A stretch of 64,000 nucleotides of DNA from Bacillota bacterium (lineage in GTDB: Bacteria; Bacillota; Clostridia; Oscillospirales; Ruminococcaceae): positions 124,001 to 188,000 of the forward strand of contig JAEZYS010000003.1 in assembly GCA_023418925.1 (NCBI GenBank). The letters are read 5' to 3'. Below are positions 32,545 to 39,938 of the stretch, one piece after another. Position numbers and translations under genes: made by a program. Within the stretch, counting starts at the first letter, position 1. Each line of letters starts with the position of its first letter. Under the pieces are notes generated by a model. It was not told the origin of the DNA. It did no database searches and saw nothing but the letters and a program-made list of their open reading frames with translations.

Positions 32545-33357
32545 TTATCGAGATTCAATCAAAACAGGGGCTAATTTAAAAATACCAGAGTTTTCATCAA
32601 ACTCAATAACTATTGCTTGAATACTAATGTTATTTCCGACACTAACATAATCCGGCAAATATAAATCTTTGATTCCTAGATCGTTAAGACCTACATCCTC
32701 AAATTTAAATATAGGGCCTGGGTTTGCAGTATCAGCATTAACATAATCTCCAGCGCTAATGAGTATATCATATCTTGTGTTATAATCTCCATGATTAGTT
32801 AAATAAGTAATACATCCATTAAATTCTATGGTTTGTCCTATATATGTTTCTGCAAATGTAGAATAAGACGAATCAAATTCGCTACTGCACTTAAGTATAT
32901 TAGCAAAGTCTTCGCAATTATCAATTGTTAATTTTTCGTTGGATATCAAGTCAGTCTGTTCAGTCTGTTCTGTCGGTTCTTTCTGTTCTGTCTCTTCAGT
33001 CTGTTCTGTCGGTTCATCATTTTCTTCTTCATTAGCTTTTGATGTATGGTATGTAATAATAATTTCGGCGTTGCTCTCAAACCTGCTGTCACTACTAAAA
33101 ACAGTACTGCCATTAATTGATACAGATTCAACTTCGCCATCTTTTGCAAAAAAACCAAGCACCACATCGTCCATCTTTTTAGTTTTTATATTTGTAAAAC
33201 CAGCAGTTTTTAATTCGTTAACAACCTCTTGATAATTAGCACCCTCGTATGCATTCACACCATTTGGCATTTTAATTTTGCCATCATTTTTGTTTGTGCA
33301 ACCTACCAACATTAAAATAGTCAATACTATAAATGTTAATATAAATTTACGTTTCAT
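32545..33357 (-). CDS. Lipoprotein with PASTA-like and DUF4839-like domains
   Basis: About 270 residues from the second of two adjacent ATGs (better spacing to GGAGG). Signal peptide with lipobox LMLVGC, so a surface lipoprotein. A PASTA-like unit follows (about 35-105; YQEVVNELKTAGFTNIKTKK), then a Glu/Thr/Gln linker with repeated EQTEQTEETEQKEPTEQTEQ. The C-terminal domain (KLTIDNCEDFANILKCSSEF; FAETYIGQTIEFNGCITYL) resembles DUF4839. It may be a lysogenic-conversion (moron) gene, since it sits beside an origin-like repeat region within phage DNA and is flanked by terminators. Confidence 0.78.
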   Translation of the reverse strand: MKRKFILTFIVLTILMLVGCTNKNDGKIKMPNGVNAYEGANYQEVVNELKTAGFTNIKTKKMDDVVLGFFAKDGEVESVSINGSTVFSSDSRFESNAEIIITYHTSKANEEENDEPTEQTEETEQKEPTEQTEQTDLISNEKLTIDNCEDFANILKCSSEFDSSYSTFAETYIGQTIEFNGCITYLTNHGDYNTRYDILISAGDYVNADTANPGPIFKFEDVGLNDLGIKDLYLPDYVSVGNNISIQAIVIEFDENSGIFKLAPVLIESR

Positions 33358-33360
33358 CAT

Positions 33361-33833
33361 AAGTCCTCCAATAATTTGATGAAACTATTATATCACAACA
33401 TTTCCAAAATTAACAGTGTTTTGTAATATTTTTGTGTTGTGGCCAAAAACCCACTTTTATTTACCAACTATTATATATTTATTATTTTTTTATCACAATT
33501 AAATAAGAAGAAAAAGTGGGAAAGTGGGCAAATTTTAAAAAAATCATTAAAATATAGCTAAAAACACCCTAAAATAGCCTGTTTTTACTGCTTTTCCGTG
33601 GCCACTTTTGTTTTTAAAAGTGGGCTAAAAGTGGGCAAATGGCCAGATTTTTAACCGAATTATCAGCAATTATTGTACGTGAGTTGCATGAATTGGCCAA
33701 GTTCCCCAATAAAAGTGGGCAAAAGCCCAAATATTTTTTTAAAAGTGGGCAAAAAAATATCCATTATTTTAACCTAAATATAGCAAAAAAGAAAAGCCAA
33801 TGTATTTAACACTGGCTAATCTTCTATAAAATG
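33361..33833 (+). repeat. Iteron-like repeat region (possible phage/plasmid origin)
   Basis: No gene. Eight copies of AAAAGTGGGC or close variants: plus-oriented at 33512-33520, 33521-33530, 33616-33625, 33627-33636, 33711-33720 and 33741-33750; minus-oriented at 33450-33459 and 33601-33610. The surroundings are extremely AT-rich. A terminator hairpin (AGCCA-A-TGT / ACA-C-TGGCT, 33793-33814) ends the region on the minus strand. Confidence 0.65.
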
Positions 33834-34739
33834 CTACTTATTTACAGTACGTAATTTCTCAAAAGGAAGATTTTCACACTGGAATCCTGCAGCGTGTATG
33901 TGGCCTCCTCCACCGTACTTCTTAGCAATTTGAGAGACGTCAGCCTTGACAGAATACATACGTACTATATTGAGTTCTCCATTGAACGCATGAGTAATAA
34001 CCACATCATACTTTTCTCTGTCAATGGACTTGAAGAAATCACTGTTGCAATACCCGAGGTTTATGACTAAACATTTCTTTCCTTCAAATATGGTTTCATA
34101 TCCGAACTTATCCATATATGTCTTAGCCCATGAATCACGATACTTAAGCATAATCTCTCCCTCATGTATAAGTTCGTCAATTATACCATTACCGTTGAAC
34201 TCAAGAATTTTATACCATTCTCTGCTGTTTGGACCGAAGTCTCGTGCATTAAATCCCAACATGAAACATCGTGCTCTTTTTTCATCCTTGAACTTATGTA
34301 AATCCCACTGACTTATGAAGTCAACACACGACGGTATAAAATTGTCAACCATAGTATATTTAAATTCACTAATATCTCCGTTGCTGCCACGAGTCATATA
34401 TCTGAGATAAATATATGTAAGCATACAACCTGCAATACCATCTATACGAACCCCTCGAATCTTACGTTCAAAGTCTTTGTATTTTTCAATGGCTGTAATA
34501 TGATGGTCAATCCATGTTACGTTCTCTGTAATTGTAAGCAGGTTTCTCATCTCATCAGGGTTAATAGAGAAGTCTACAATATAAACTGGCTCGTCCTTAG
34601 ATACCAGTTCAATAGGGAATCGCTTGTCATAATCCATTTCAATGAACTCTAAATTTGTGTTCATATCAATTTTTGCGTAATACTTAACAATAAAAGCTGA
34701 ACATTTACCGTCTGCATCTGCATGATAAAATATCTTCAT
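33834..34739 (-). CDS. DHH-family phosphoesterase (phage)
   Basis: 301 residues. The metal-binding DHH phosphoesterase motifs are in order: FYHADADGKCSAF (motif I), VYIVDFSIN (II), VTWIDHHITAI (III, DHH), and the C-terminal DHHA1 motif GGGGHIHAAGFQC. The fold covers RecJ exonucleases, nanoRNases and exopolyphosphatases; this phage type lacks the extra RecJ domains and probably removes short oligonucleotides or cyclic dinucleotide products. Stop/start overlap of 4 nt with the upstream Cys-rich gene. Distinct from the chromosomal DHH protein at 45400 (different motif I sequence). Confidence 0.88.
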   Translation of the reverse strand: MKIFYHADADGKCSAFIVKYYAKIDMNTNLEFIEMDYDKRFPIELVSKDEPVYIVDFSINPDEMRNLLTITENVTWIDHHITAIEKYKDFERKIRGVRIDGIAGCMLTYIYLRYMTRGSNGDISEFKYTMVDNFIPSCVDFISQWDLHKFKDEKRARCFMLGFNARDFGPNSREWYKILEFNGNGIIDELIHEGEIMLKYRDSWAKTYMDKFGYETIFEGKKCLVINLGYCNSDFFKSIDREKYDVVITHAFNGELNIVRMYSVKADVSQIAKKYGGGGHIHAAGFQCENLPFEKLRTVNK

Positions 34740-34957
34740 TTTTTATTCTCCTTTATTTTTCTTTTATAACATTTGGAGTTCCTTACATCATCATTTGTTA
34801 ATCTGTGGTATAGGTCTGCACAAATATCCTCATGCTCACACCGTAATTTAAAGTTGCTGGAATATGGTTTACCATCAGCAAAACTTTGCGAGTCATCTTG
34901 TTTAACTTCAAAGTGTTCACATCTATCACAGTAACTAGCAAAGCAGGTATATATCAT
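34736..34957 (-). CDS. Small Cys-rich phage protein
   Basis: 73 residues with CFASYCDRCEHFE and CEHEDICADLYHRL Cys clusters likely to bind zinc, and a Lys-rich end. It overlaps the DHH gene by 4 nt and comes 2 nt after the kinase gene, so it is clearly part of the operon. Function unknown. Confidence 0.7.
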   Translation of the reverse strand: MIYTCFASYCDRCEHFEVKQDDSQSFADGKPYSSNFKLRCEHEDICADLYHRLTNDDVRNSKCYKRKIKENKK

Positions 34958-34959
34958 TT

Positions 34960-35547
34960 TTACACCTCATTTACTATCTGCGCCCAAAGACCAGTTACAT
35001 TATTTAGACCAAGCAAGTTGTGTAAATATGTATCGTGCATAAACAACCCACGAACCTGACTGTTGAGTTCTTCTCCGTCCATAGCGGTCAGAACAGTATT
35101 AAATGAGTAATCATCCATAATTGTCTCACTAGAATGATTTCTCTGTAATTCTGTTAATTCGTTTAGATGGCCAGGCCGTTCTACTCGGATAATCATAGTC
35201 TCGTATCCTTTTTCAAGCCAGCTAGTGTGCTCGTTTGGGTATCGACAATCGTCAATAATAATACAATCAAGAGCATCATCTAAAACTTCGGCGAGACGCA
35301 TAACGGTGTCTACCCAAAAAAGTGGGTCTTTAGCCCTTACTATATCGCCAACATACTGAAGAACAGATCTGCCGGCTTTATCTTTTTTACCATCCCAATC
35401 AAACACTAAGCTTGCCGTGTCCTTAACATAATGGCCGTAAGGTATAATAGCCGAACGAATTGATGTCTTATCAAGAAATTTTTTTAACTGTTTTGCTGCG
35501 GTAGATTTGCCTGATTCAGCTTTTCCTGAAAATAATATAATTTTCAT
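34960..35547 (-). CDS. Phage deoxynucleoside monophosphate kinase-like protein
   Basis: 195 residues. P-loop FSGKAESGKSTAAKQL at the N-terminus, then a lid/substrate region (LVFDWDGKKDKAGRSVLQYV; AKDPLFWVDTVMRLAE) and the Walker B-like CIIIDDCRYPNEHTSW with IIRVERPG. This matches phage dNMP kinases (T4 gp1 type) that raise dNTP precursors, but other adenylate-kinase-like NTPases cannot be excluded. Part of the minus-strand early operon. Confidence 0.82.
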   Translation of the reverse strand: MKIILFSGKAESGKSTAAKQLKKFLDKTSIRSAIIPYGHYVKDTASLVFDWDGKKDKAGRSVLQYVGDIVRAKDPLFWVDTVMRLAEVLDDALDCIIIDDCRYPNEHTSWLEKGYETMIIRVERPGHLNELTELQRNHSSETIMDDYSFNTVLTAMDGEELNSQVRGLFMHDTYLHNLLGLNNVTGLWAQIVNEV

Positions 35548-35602
35548 ATTTTTCTCTCCTTTAATTTACGTTCATTTTCTAATAATATATTAAACATGCG
35601 AG

Positions 35603-35974
35603 TTACATGTACTGTTTGAGATTTTCTTTAACCCTGTCTTCAAGATAGTAGTAATCTTCACCAAATATAATTGCCTCATCAGACTCGCCCTCACGGTCAT
35701 CATTCTTTATCTGGGTACCTTTTCTGTCAAGGAACTCTTCGAAAATATCAATTAGGCATATTGAAGCTGTATTGATGTCGTCATCTCTGGTATTCTGCCG
35801 TTTTTTACTGTGAAGTGTTTTGATAGAATCATTTCCGGTTATGGTAATATATGAAGGTGTCTCTTGTTTTTTTAAGGAATTCAAATCCTTAAAATACCGT
35901 GCACGAATCTTAATCTCAAGAATTGTATAAACAATAGCAGACACAATAAAGTCCACCACCAAGAAAATAATCAT
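35603..35974 (-). CDS. Unknown phage membrane protein (123 aa)
   Basis: One N-terminal membrane helix (MIIFLVVDFIVSAIVYTILE) then a charged cytoplasmic or external body (KTLHSKKRQNTRDDDINTAS; FLDRKGTQIKNDDREGESDE) with an acidic centre. No known motif. It sits in the run of small phage genes and is 55 nt downstream of the kinase gene's start side. Function unknown. Confidence 0.68.
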   Translation of the reverse strand: MIIFLVVDFIVSAIVYTILEIKIRARYFKDLNSLKKQETPSYITITGNDSIKTLHSKKRQNTRDDDINTASICLIDIFEEFLDRKGTQIKNDDREGESDEAIIFGEDYYYLEDRVKENLKQYM

Positions 35975-36016
35975 AGTTTTATCATCTATAAACGTTAGTT
36001 TTAAACTTCATACTAA

Positions 36017-36424
36017 TTATTTCTGTTTCTTAAATATTGATGGCATCTGTCTTATAACTCCACCAACTGCCTTTGTAGTGATACTTCCGTGTTGCTCGTA
36101 AGCCATACCACACAAATATAGTCCAGTGTAAAACAACGCTGATGCTACTGCACCTACCACTTTAAGCCCGATGTCAAACTTCTGCTGTTTATTTTTGTCT
36201 TCTGTATCAATCACATTGTCTGCGTGATTTTGATTTAACTCATGATACTTCAACTCAATTTCAGCTCGGTTCTTTTCTTCATCGATCTTAAGTCTGTATA
36301 GTGTTTCTACACATTCAAGCGTTGCGTTAAAATCTGGTGCTCCACATTTTGCGCTGGATAACTCCTCAAGTTTCTTGGTTAAGTTCTCCTCTAACAAATC
36401 TGTTGGATTGTTGTGTTCGACCAT
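36017..36424 (-). CDS. Unknown phage protein with coiled coil and membrane segment
   Basis: 135 residues from ATG 36424, chosen for AAAGGA 9 nt upstream. Helical first part (DLLEENLTKKLEELSSAKCG; TLYRLKIDEEKNRAEIELKY), then FDIGLKVVGAVASALFYTGL + YLCGMAYEQHGSITTKAVGG, a probable membrane helix. Proteins of this pattern are seen in many Clostridia phages, with no described role. Confidence 0.7.
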   Translation of the reverse strand: MVEHNNPTDLLEENLTKKLEELSSAKCGAPDFNATLECVETLYRLKIDEEKNRAEIELKYHELNQNHADNVIDTEDKNKQQKFDIGLKVVGAVASALFYTGLYLCGMAYEQHGSITTKAVGGVIRQMPSIFKKQK

Positions 36425-36481
36425 ACTATCATTTCCTTTCAAATATAAATATTAGAAATTGTCATTCCATAAAGGTAGTTG

Positions 36482-36700
36482 TTATTTGTGCGTGTCTTCT
36501 TGTTTAGGGTCAACTTTGAATGTCACGTACGTAGAATTTTCTACATTATGTAAACTCTGGTCTAACTCAAGAAACAAATATGATTCTTTGCCGTCATGCC
36601 AAACCTTTAATGTACCTGCATTTTTAGGACTTAACATCATCTTTGAAAGTACCGAACCGATAAGACCGCCTATAATCAACATCAAAATATAAAGTAACAT
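36482..36700 (-). CDS. Small phage membrane protein (72 aa)
   Basis: N-terminal helix LLYILMLIIGGLIGSVLSKM, then a short beta-rich domain (GTLKVWHDGKESYLFLELDQ; ENSTYVTFKVDP). RBS GGAGG precedes the ATG. Function unknown. Confidence 0.68.
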   Translation of the reverse strand: MLLYILMLIIGGLIGSVLSKMMLSPKNAGTLKVWHDGKESYLFLELDQSLHNVENSTYVTFKVDPKQEDTHK

Positions 36701-36770
36701 GTTTCCTCCTTTTGACTATTCTTTGTATAAAAATAGCATAGTTTTGTGTAACCTGTGTTATGTATTCAGC

Positions 36771-36805
36771 AAAAAAAAAATAAGGCTTTGGATTTTCCAA
36801 GCCTT
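36771..36805 (-). terminator. Terminator in phage region
   Basis: AAGGCTTTGGA (36782-36792) / TCCAAGCCTT (36796-36805), one bulge, with a run of Ts in the minus direction (A-run 36771-36780). Confidence 0.8.
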
Positions 36806-36813
36806 ATATAATT

Positions 36814-37008
36814 TTAATTATTATTATCGTTTTCTAGGGTATATCCTTGTTGTTTGCAAAAGTTGCGGCATTCAGGATATGTCGGAAAACCACATGCAAT
36901 ACATAAATCACTATGTCGCCCTTCAGAATTAGGATAAGTTCTCTCTTCTGTTCGATGAGTAAAGCGACCACCGTCATCTTCTATATACTCAATAACATCG
37001 ACTTTCAT
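36814..37008 (-). CDS. Small Cys-containing phage protein (64 aa)
   Basis: Start at ATG 37008, which has AAAGGTGGG about 7 nt upstream; the frame extends to 37041 without a site. KVDVIEYIEDDGGRFTHRTE then HSDLCIACGFPTYPECRNFC, a likely four-Cys zinc knuckle. Function unknown. Confidence 0.65.
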   Translation of the reverse strand: MKVDVIEYIEDDGGRFTHRTEERTYPNSEGRHSDLCIACGFPTYPECRNFCKQQGYTLENDNNN

Positions 37009-37055
37009 AATAATCCCACCTTTGCATTTATTATATATCATTGGTTATAAAAAGT

Positions 37056-37083
37056 AAAGGCCATGTTATTAACATGACCTTTT
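37056..37083. terminator. Bidirectional hairpin terminator
   Basis: AAAGG-C-CATGTT (37056-37067) / AACATG-A-CCTTTT (37071-37083), A-rich on one side and T-rich on the other. Confidence 0.65.
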
Positions 37084-37095
37084 GAAATTCGGCTA

Positions 37096-37287
37096 CTATG
37101 AGATAAGTATCCTATACTTTTCCTGAAGCTCTTTTGATTTTTCATCACTTATAGATGTCATAACTTCATATACAATTTTCTTTTTGTTGGTTTCAATAAT
37201 TCCAACGGTAAATGGTATACGTTCAGCATATAATAACCTTAAGCATAAATCTAATTGCTTCGGATTCTTAGCTATAAATATTTTCAT
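37096..37287 (-). CDS. Unknown small phage protein (63 aa)
   Basis: KIFIAKNPKQLDLCLRLLYA ... GIIETNKKKIVYEVMTSIS: a compact alpha/beta protein with AAAGGAGG upstream. No motif recognised; in the minus-strand phage operon. Confidence 0.62.
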   Translation of the reverse strand: MKIFIAKNPKQLDLCLRLLYAERIPFTVGIIETNKKKIVYEVMTSISDEKSKELQEKYRILIS

Positions 37288-37301
37288 AAATAGCGCCTCC
37301 T

Positions 37302-37328
37302 TTCATAAAAGGGCATGTTAATTTCGCG
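37302..37328 (+). repeat. 27-bp intergenic repeat, copy 2
   Basis: TTCATAAAAGGGCATGTTAA + TTTCGCG, 24 of 27 identical with 32247-32273. It overlaps the last codons of the 37318 gene and the ribosome-binding region of the following gene. Confidence 0.5.
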
Positions 37329-37737
37329 CATGATTTAATATCCAGAAGAACTTTCGGTATAGTTCATAATATGTGTCTCTACAGCATGGAATTTCTAATC
37401 TAGATTTAAGATAATCGTACGTAAGTCCCTCAGTAACGGCTTTTAAAATATAAGTAGAGAGTAATTTGTCAGTGTCTATAGCGGCTCTTTCAATTATTTC
37501 CGTTAATCTAGAATAGAATATTTTTGATTCAGCACATCTTTCTGTAGGATTGTTTATTTCGTTAGTATCTTGTATTTTTATAAGACTTGATGAATTTCTT
37601 GATAAACCGTCCAATGCGAAATATGCTTTCTTCCAAATAGGATATTGTAGACAAAAATGCTTAAGTTCATAATACCTATGTTTTTCAATCCAGTATTTGT
37701 TCTTCTTTGATATCTCCGAGCGTACGACAGTACCCAT
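37318..37737 (-). CDS. Phage transcription-regulator-like protein (139 aa)
   Basis: Mostly helical: KYWIEKHRYYELKHFCLQYP then WKKAYFALDGL, and a C-terminal helix-turn-helix-like segment (AVTEGLTYDYLKSRLEIPCC; RDTYYELYRKFFWIL). The size and final motif recall ArpU/RinA-type phage late regulators and the many uncharacterised 'KHRYYELKHFC' phage proteins of Clostridia; this is a tentative call. Its 5' end overlaps the preceding gene by 53 nt. Confidence 0.68.
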   Translation of the reverse strand: MGTVVRSEISKKNKYWIEKHRYYELKHFCLQYPIWKKAYFALDGLSRNSSSLIKIQDTNEINNPTERCAESKIFYSRLTEIIERAAIDTDKLLSTYILKAVTEGLTYDYLKSRLEIPCCRDTYYELYRKFFWILNHARN

Positions 37738-37990
37738 TATTTTTATCTCCTTTCCATATGTAACCAGTCTCTTCCCAAAGTCTTTTTGGTGAAATATAAA
37801 AGTTTATACGCCCGTACTTTGAGTTCATCTCTTCGATACTTGTAATTAGCTTTCCGTTTCTGGTTGCCTTTCCGATTGGTAACCATCCAGATATTATTCC
37901 AGCCCTAACCCAAGAAGCATCCTTTCCAAACACTTTTGCGGTAATAGAAACTGGGACAGAACCCTCTGCAAATTGTAGTTCTTCATTCAT
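37685..37990 (-). CDS. Phage DNA-binding/excisionase-like protein (101 aa)
   Basis: SITAKVFGKDASWVRAGIIS then GWLPIGKATRNGKLITSIEE: a winged-helix pattern, as in MerR/Xis-like phage proteins, followed by YISPKRLWEETGY. Given the nearby integrase, an excisionase or regulator role is possible. GGAGG lies before the ATG. Confidence 0.65.
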   Translation of the reverse strand: MNEELQFAEGSVPVSITAKVFGKDASWVRAGIISGWLPIGKATRNGKLITSIEEMNSKYGRINFYISPKRLWEETGYIWKGDKNNGYCRTLGDIKEEQILD

Positions 37991-38062
37991 TTAACAACTA
38001 CCTCCTTTTAACTGCTATTCTATACCACAAATAGCCATTTGTTAAATAAAAGTAGGTGGACA

Positions 38063-38368
38063 TTAACATTTATTCCAAATTTTCCATTTATAAATTGTTG
38101 AGTCACAAGGGTAATCTTCGTAATCTAGGTTAAAAGAAGTTATGCTTCCATTCAGAAACCCAGTTATTATTGCCTTTTCATAGTGTTTGTAAGGTGTCAA
38201 ATATTCTGGTAGCATCCTATGCGTTGATCCACATAAACTACAAATAAATCTTTGTACAGATACTCTGTATTTTTTTCCGCCTATTGTCCGTACAATTCTT
38301 GATACTTTACCATGTCGTTTCAATTTACCACCACAACAGGGGCAAATTTCTAAGCCGTTGTTGATCAT
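38063..38368 (-). CDS. Zinc-ribbon protein (DUF6431-like)
   Basis: 101 residues. CPCCGGKLKRHGKVSRIVRT and RFICSLCGSTHRMLPEYLTP form a zinc ribbon like the N-termini of some transposases, followed by a helix (ITGFLNGSITSFNLD) and a CDSTIYKWKIW end that resembles a transposase-type helix-turn-helix. It may be a truncated transposase or a stand-alone DNA-binding protein of the DUF6431 group. Confidence 0.7.
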   Translation of the reverse strand: MINNGLEICPCCGGKLKRHGKVSRIVRTIGGKKYRVSVQRFICSLCGSTHRMLPEYLTPYKHYEKAIITGFLNGSITSFNLDYEDYPCDSTIYKWKIWNKC

Positions 38369-38418
38369 ATATGTCCTCGTTTTAATTTAGATTAGAACTA
38401 TGACGCTTAAAAAATAAA

Positions 38419-38456
38419 GTGTAGGGGTTGACAATTCCTACACTATGATATATTAT
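38419..38456 (+). promoter_or_regulatory. Integrase promoter inside an inverted repeat
   Basis: TTGACA (38428-38433), 17 nt, TATTAT (38451-38456). The -35 lies between GTGTAGG (38419-38425) and CCTACAC (38437-38443). The half site GTGTAGGAAT returns after the gene at 39815-39824, so it may be an integrase arm site. Confidence 0.55.
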
Positions 38457-38488
38457 TATTGGTAAACAAATCAACGAAGAAAGGAAAA

Positions 38489-39733
38489 ATGTTTGTGCTT
38501 ATAAAATGCCCAGAATGTGAACTACAAGTTAGCGACAAAGCAATTTCGTGTCCACATTGTGGTTACCCATTCAAACCAAATGTAATTACACGAACCTCAA
38601 AAAAATCAAACAAACGAAGAAGGCTTCCAAATGGTTTTGGACAGATTAGCGAAATAAAGGACCGAAACTTAAGAAAACCATTTAGAGCCATGGTTACAGT
38701 CAGTAAAAATTCAAAAGGAAGACCTATATGTAAACCGTTAAAACCTGAATCATACTTTGAGACTTATAACGATGCGTATGCAGCATTGCTTGAATATAAC
38801 AAAAATCCTTATAATTTGGAACCATCAATTACCGTGAAACAATTATACGATAAGTGGTCTGAGTATTATTTCAATACTCTTAAATCAGAGTCAAGTATCA
38901 GAACGATAAAATCTGCTTGGATGTATTGCTCGGAAATATATGATATGAGGGCTTCAGACGTACGTGCACGACATATAAAAGGATGCATGGACGATGGTAT
39001 GGTAAGTGTAGATGGAAAAGAAAGACGTCCAACAGCAGGAGTTAAAGCTAGAATAAAATCAATGTTCAACATTTTATTTGATTACGCCCTCGAATATGAG
39101 ATAGTAGATAGAAATTACGCACGAACATTTAGTGTCTCCGACGACATAATTAAAGAAAAAGAAGAATCTAAGAGAGGGCATATGCCTTTTACAGAGGACG
39201 AGATGCAGAAGCTATGGGATAATGTAAATATAAAACAGTATGTCGACGTCGTTCTCATACAATGCTATTCTGGATGGAGACCTCAGGAGCTAGGTTTACT
39301 AAAAATTGAAAATGTTAATCTTAGCAATAATACTTTTGTAGGCGGTATGAAAACCGAGGCTGGAATTAATAGAATTGTTCCTATACATCCTAAAATAAAA
39401 TCTTTGATATTAGAACGATATAAAGAAGCAACTGATCTAGGAAGCAAATATCTTATTAACTGCACCGATACAAAAACCCATAGAAGTAGTTTGATGTTTA
39501 CATACGATAAATATCTTCAGCGTTTTTGTAAAATTCGAGATGAGCTAAATCTAAATTCTTTACATAGACCACATGATGGTCGAATGCATTTTATAACAAT
39601 GGCTAAAAAATATGGAGTTGACGAATACGCCATAAAATATATAGTCGGTCACACTATAAACGACATAACAGAAAAAGTATATACTAAAAGAGAAACCAAT
39701 TGGCTTCTTGAGGAAGTGAAAAAAATAAAATAG
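38489..39733 (+). CDS. Tyrosine recombinase (phage integrase) with N-terminal zinc ribbon
   Basis: 414 residues from ATG 38489 (AAAGGAA upstream). Residues 1-28 (MFVLIKCPECELQVSDKAIS, CPHCGYPF) are a zinc ribbon, an unusual addition. Then come an AP2-like arm-binding part (NGFGQISEIKDRNLRKPFRA), a SAM-like core-binding domain (TVKQLYDKWSEYYFNTLKSE) and the catalytic domain from about 225. Arg I is in IQCYSGWRPQELGLLKIENV, with HRPHDGRMHFITM giving His-x-x-Arg and VGHTINDITEKVYTKR the second His and Tyr nucleophile. Motifs look complete. It defines the right end of the second phage or satellite element; the target site is not apparent (no tRNA). Confidence 0.92.
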   Translation: MFVLIKCPECELQVSDKAISCPHCGYPFKPNVITRTSKKSNKRRRLPNGFGQISEIKDRNLRKPFRAMVTVSKNSKGRPICKPLKPESYFETYNDAYAALLEYNKNPYNLEPSITVKQLYDKWSEYYFNTLKSESSIRTIKSAWMYCSEIYDMRASDVRARHIKGCMDDGMVSVDGKERRPTAGVKARIKSMFNILFDYALEYEIVDRNYARTFSVSDDIIKEKEESKRGHMPFTEDEMQKLWDNVNIKQYVDVVLIQCYSGWRPQELGLLKIENVNLSNNTFVGGMKTEAGINRIVPIHPKIKSLILERYKEATDLGSKYLINCTDTKTHRSSLMFTYDKYLQRFCKIRDELNLNSLHRPHDGRMHFITMAKKYGVDEYAIKYIVGHTINDITEKVYTKRETNWLLEEVKKIK

Positions 39734-39747
39734 CTTGTAAAAAATAA

Positions 39748-39801
39748 AAAACGCTATTCAATGAAAGCAACCAAAGATGCTTATCAATTGAATAGCGTTT
39801 T
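39748..39801 (+). terminator. Terminator after integrase
   Basis: AAAACGCTATTCAAT (39748-39762) / ATTGAATAGCGTTTT (39787-39801) with an inner GAAAGCA/TGCTT pairing; T-run follows. Confidence 0.88.
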
Positions 39802-39938
39802 TACTTTACTCTAAGTGTAGGAATGCGGATGTATGAGTAGTGTATGAATAATATACAAATAATACACTTTTTACATCATTCCGGTACTGTTAATTACGTT
39901 TACAAACAACCATTTAGCGTGGCTTGCAAGATAATATC

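Noticed and set aside
32939..33232. Plus-strand Cys/Ser/Val repeat protein
   Set aside because: Antisense reading of the Glu/Gln/Thr repeat linker in the lipoprotein at 32545-33357; no start signals.
33450..33750. CRISPR array
   Set aside because: The repeats are only ~10 bp, irregularly spaced and in both orientations, with no spacers of constant length; iterons fit better. No cas genes in the window.
39801..39938. tRNA gene as attachment site for the second element
   Set aside because: No cloverleaf-like sequence found between the integrase terminator and the GGGtGRT gene.
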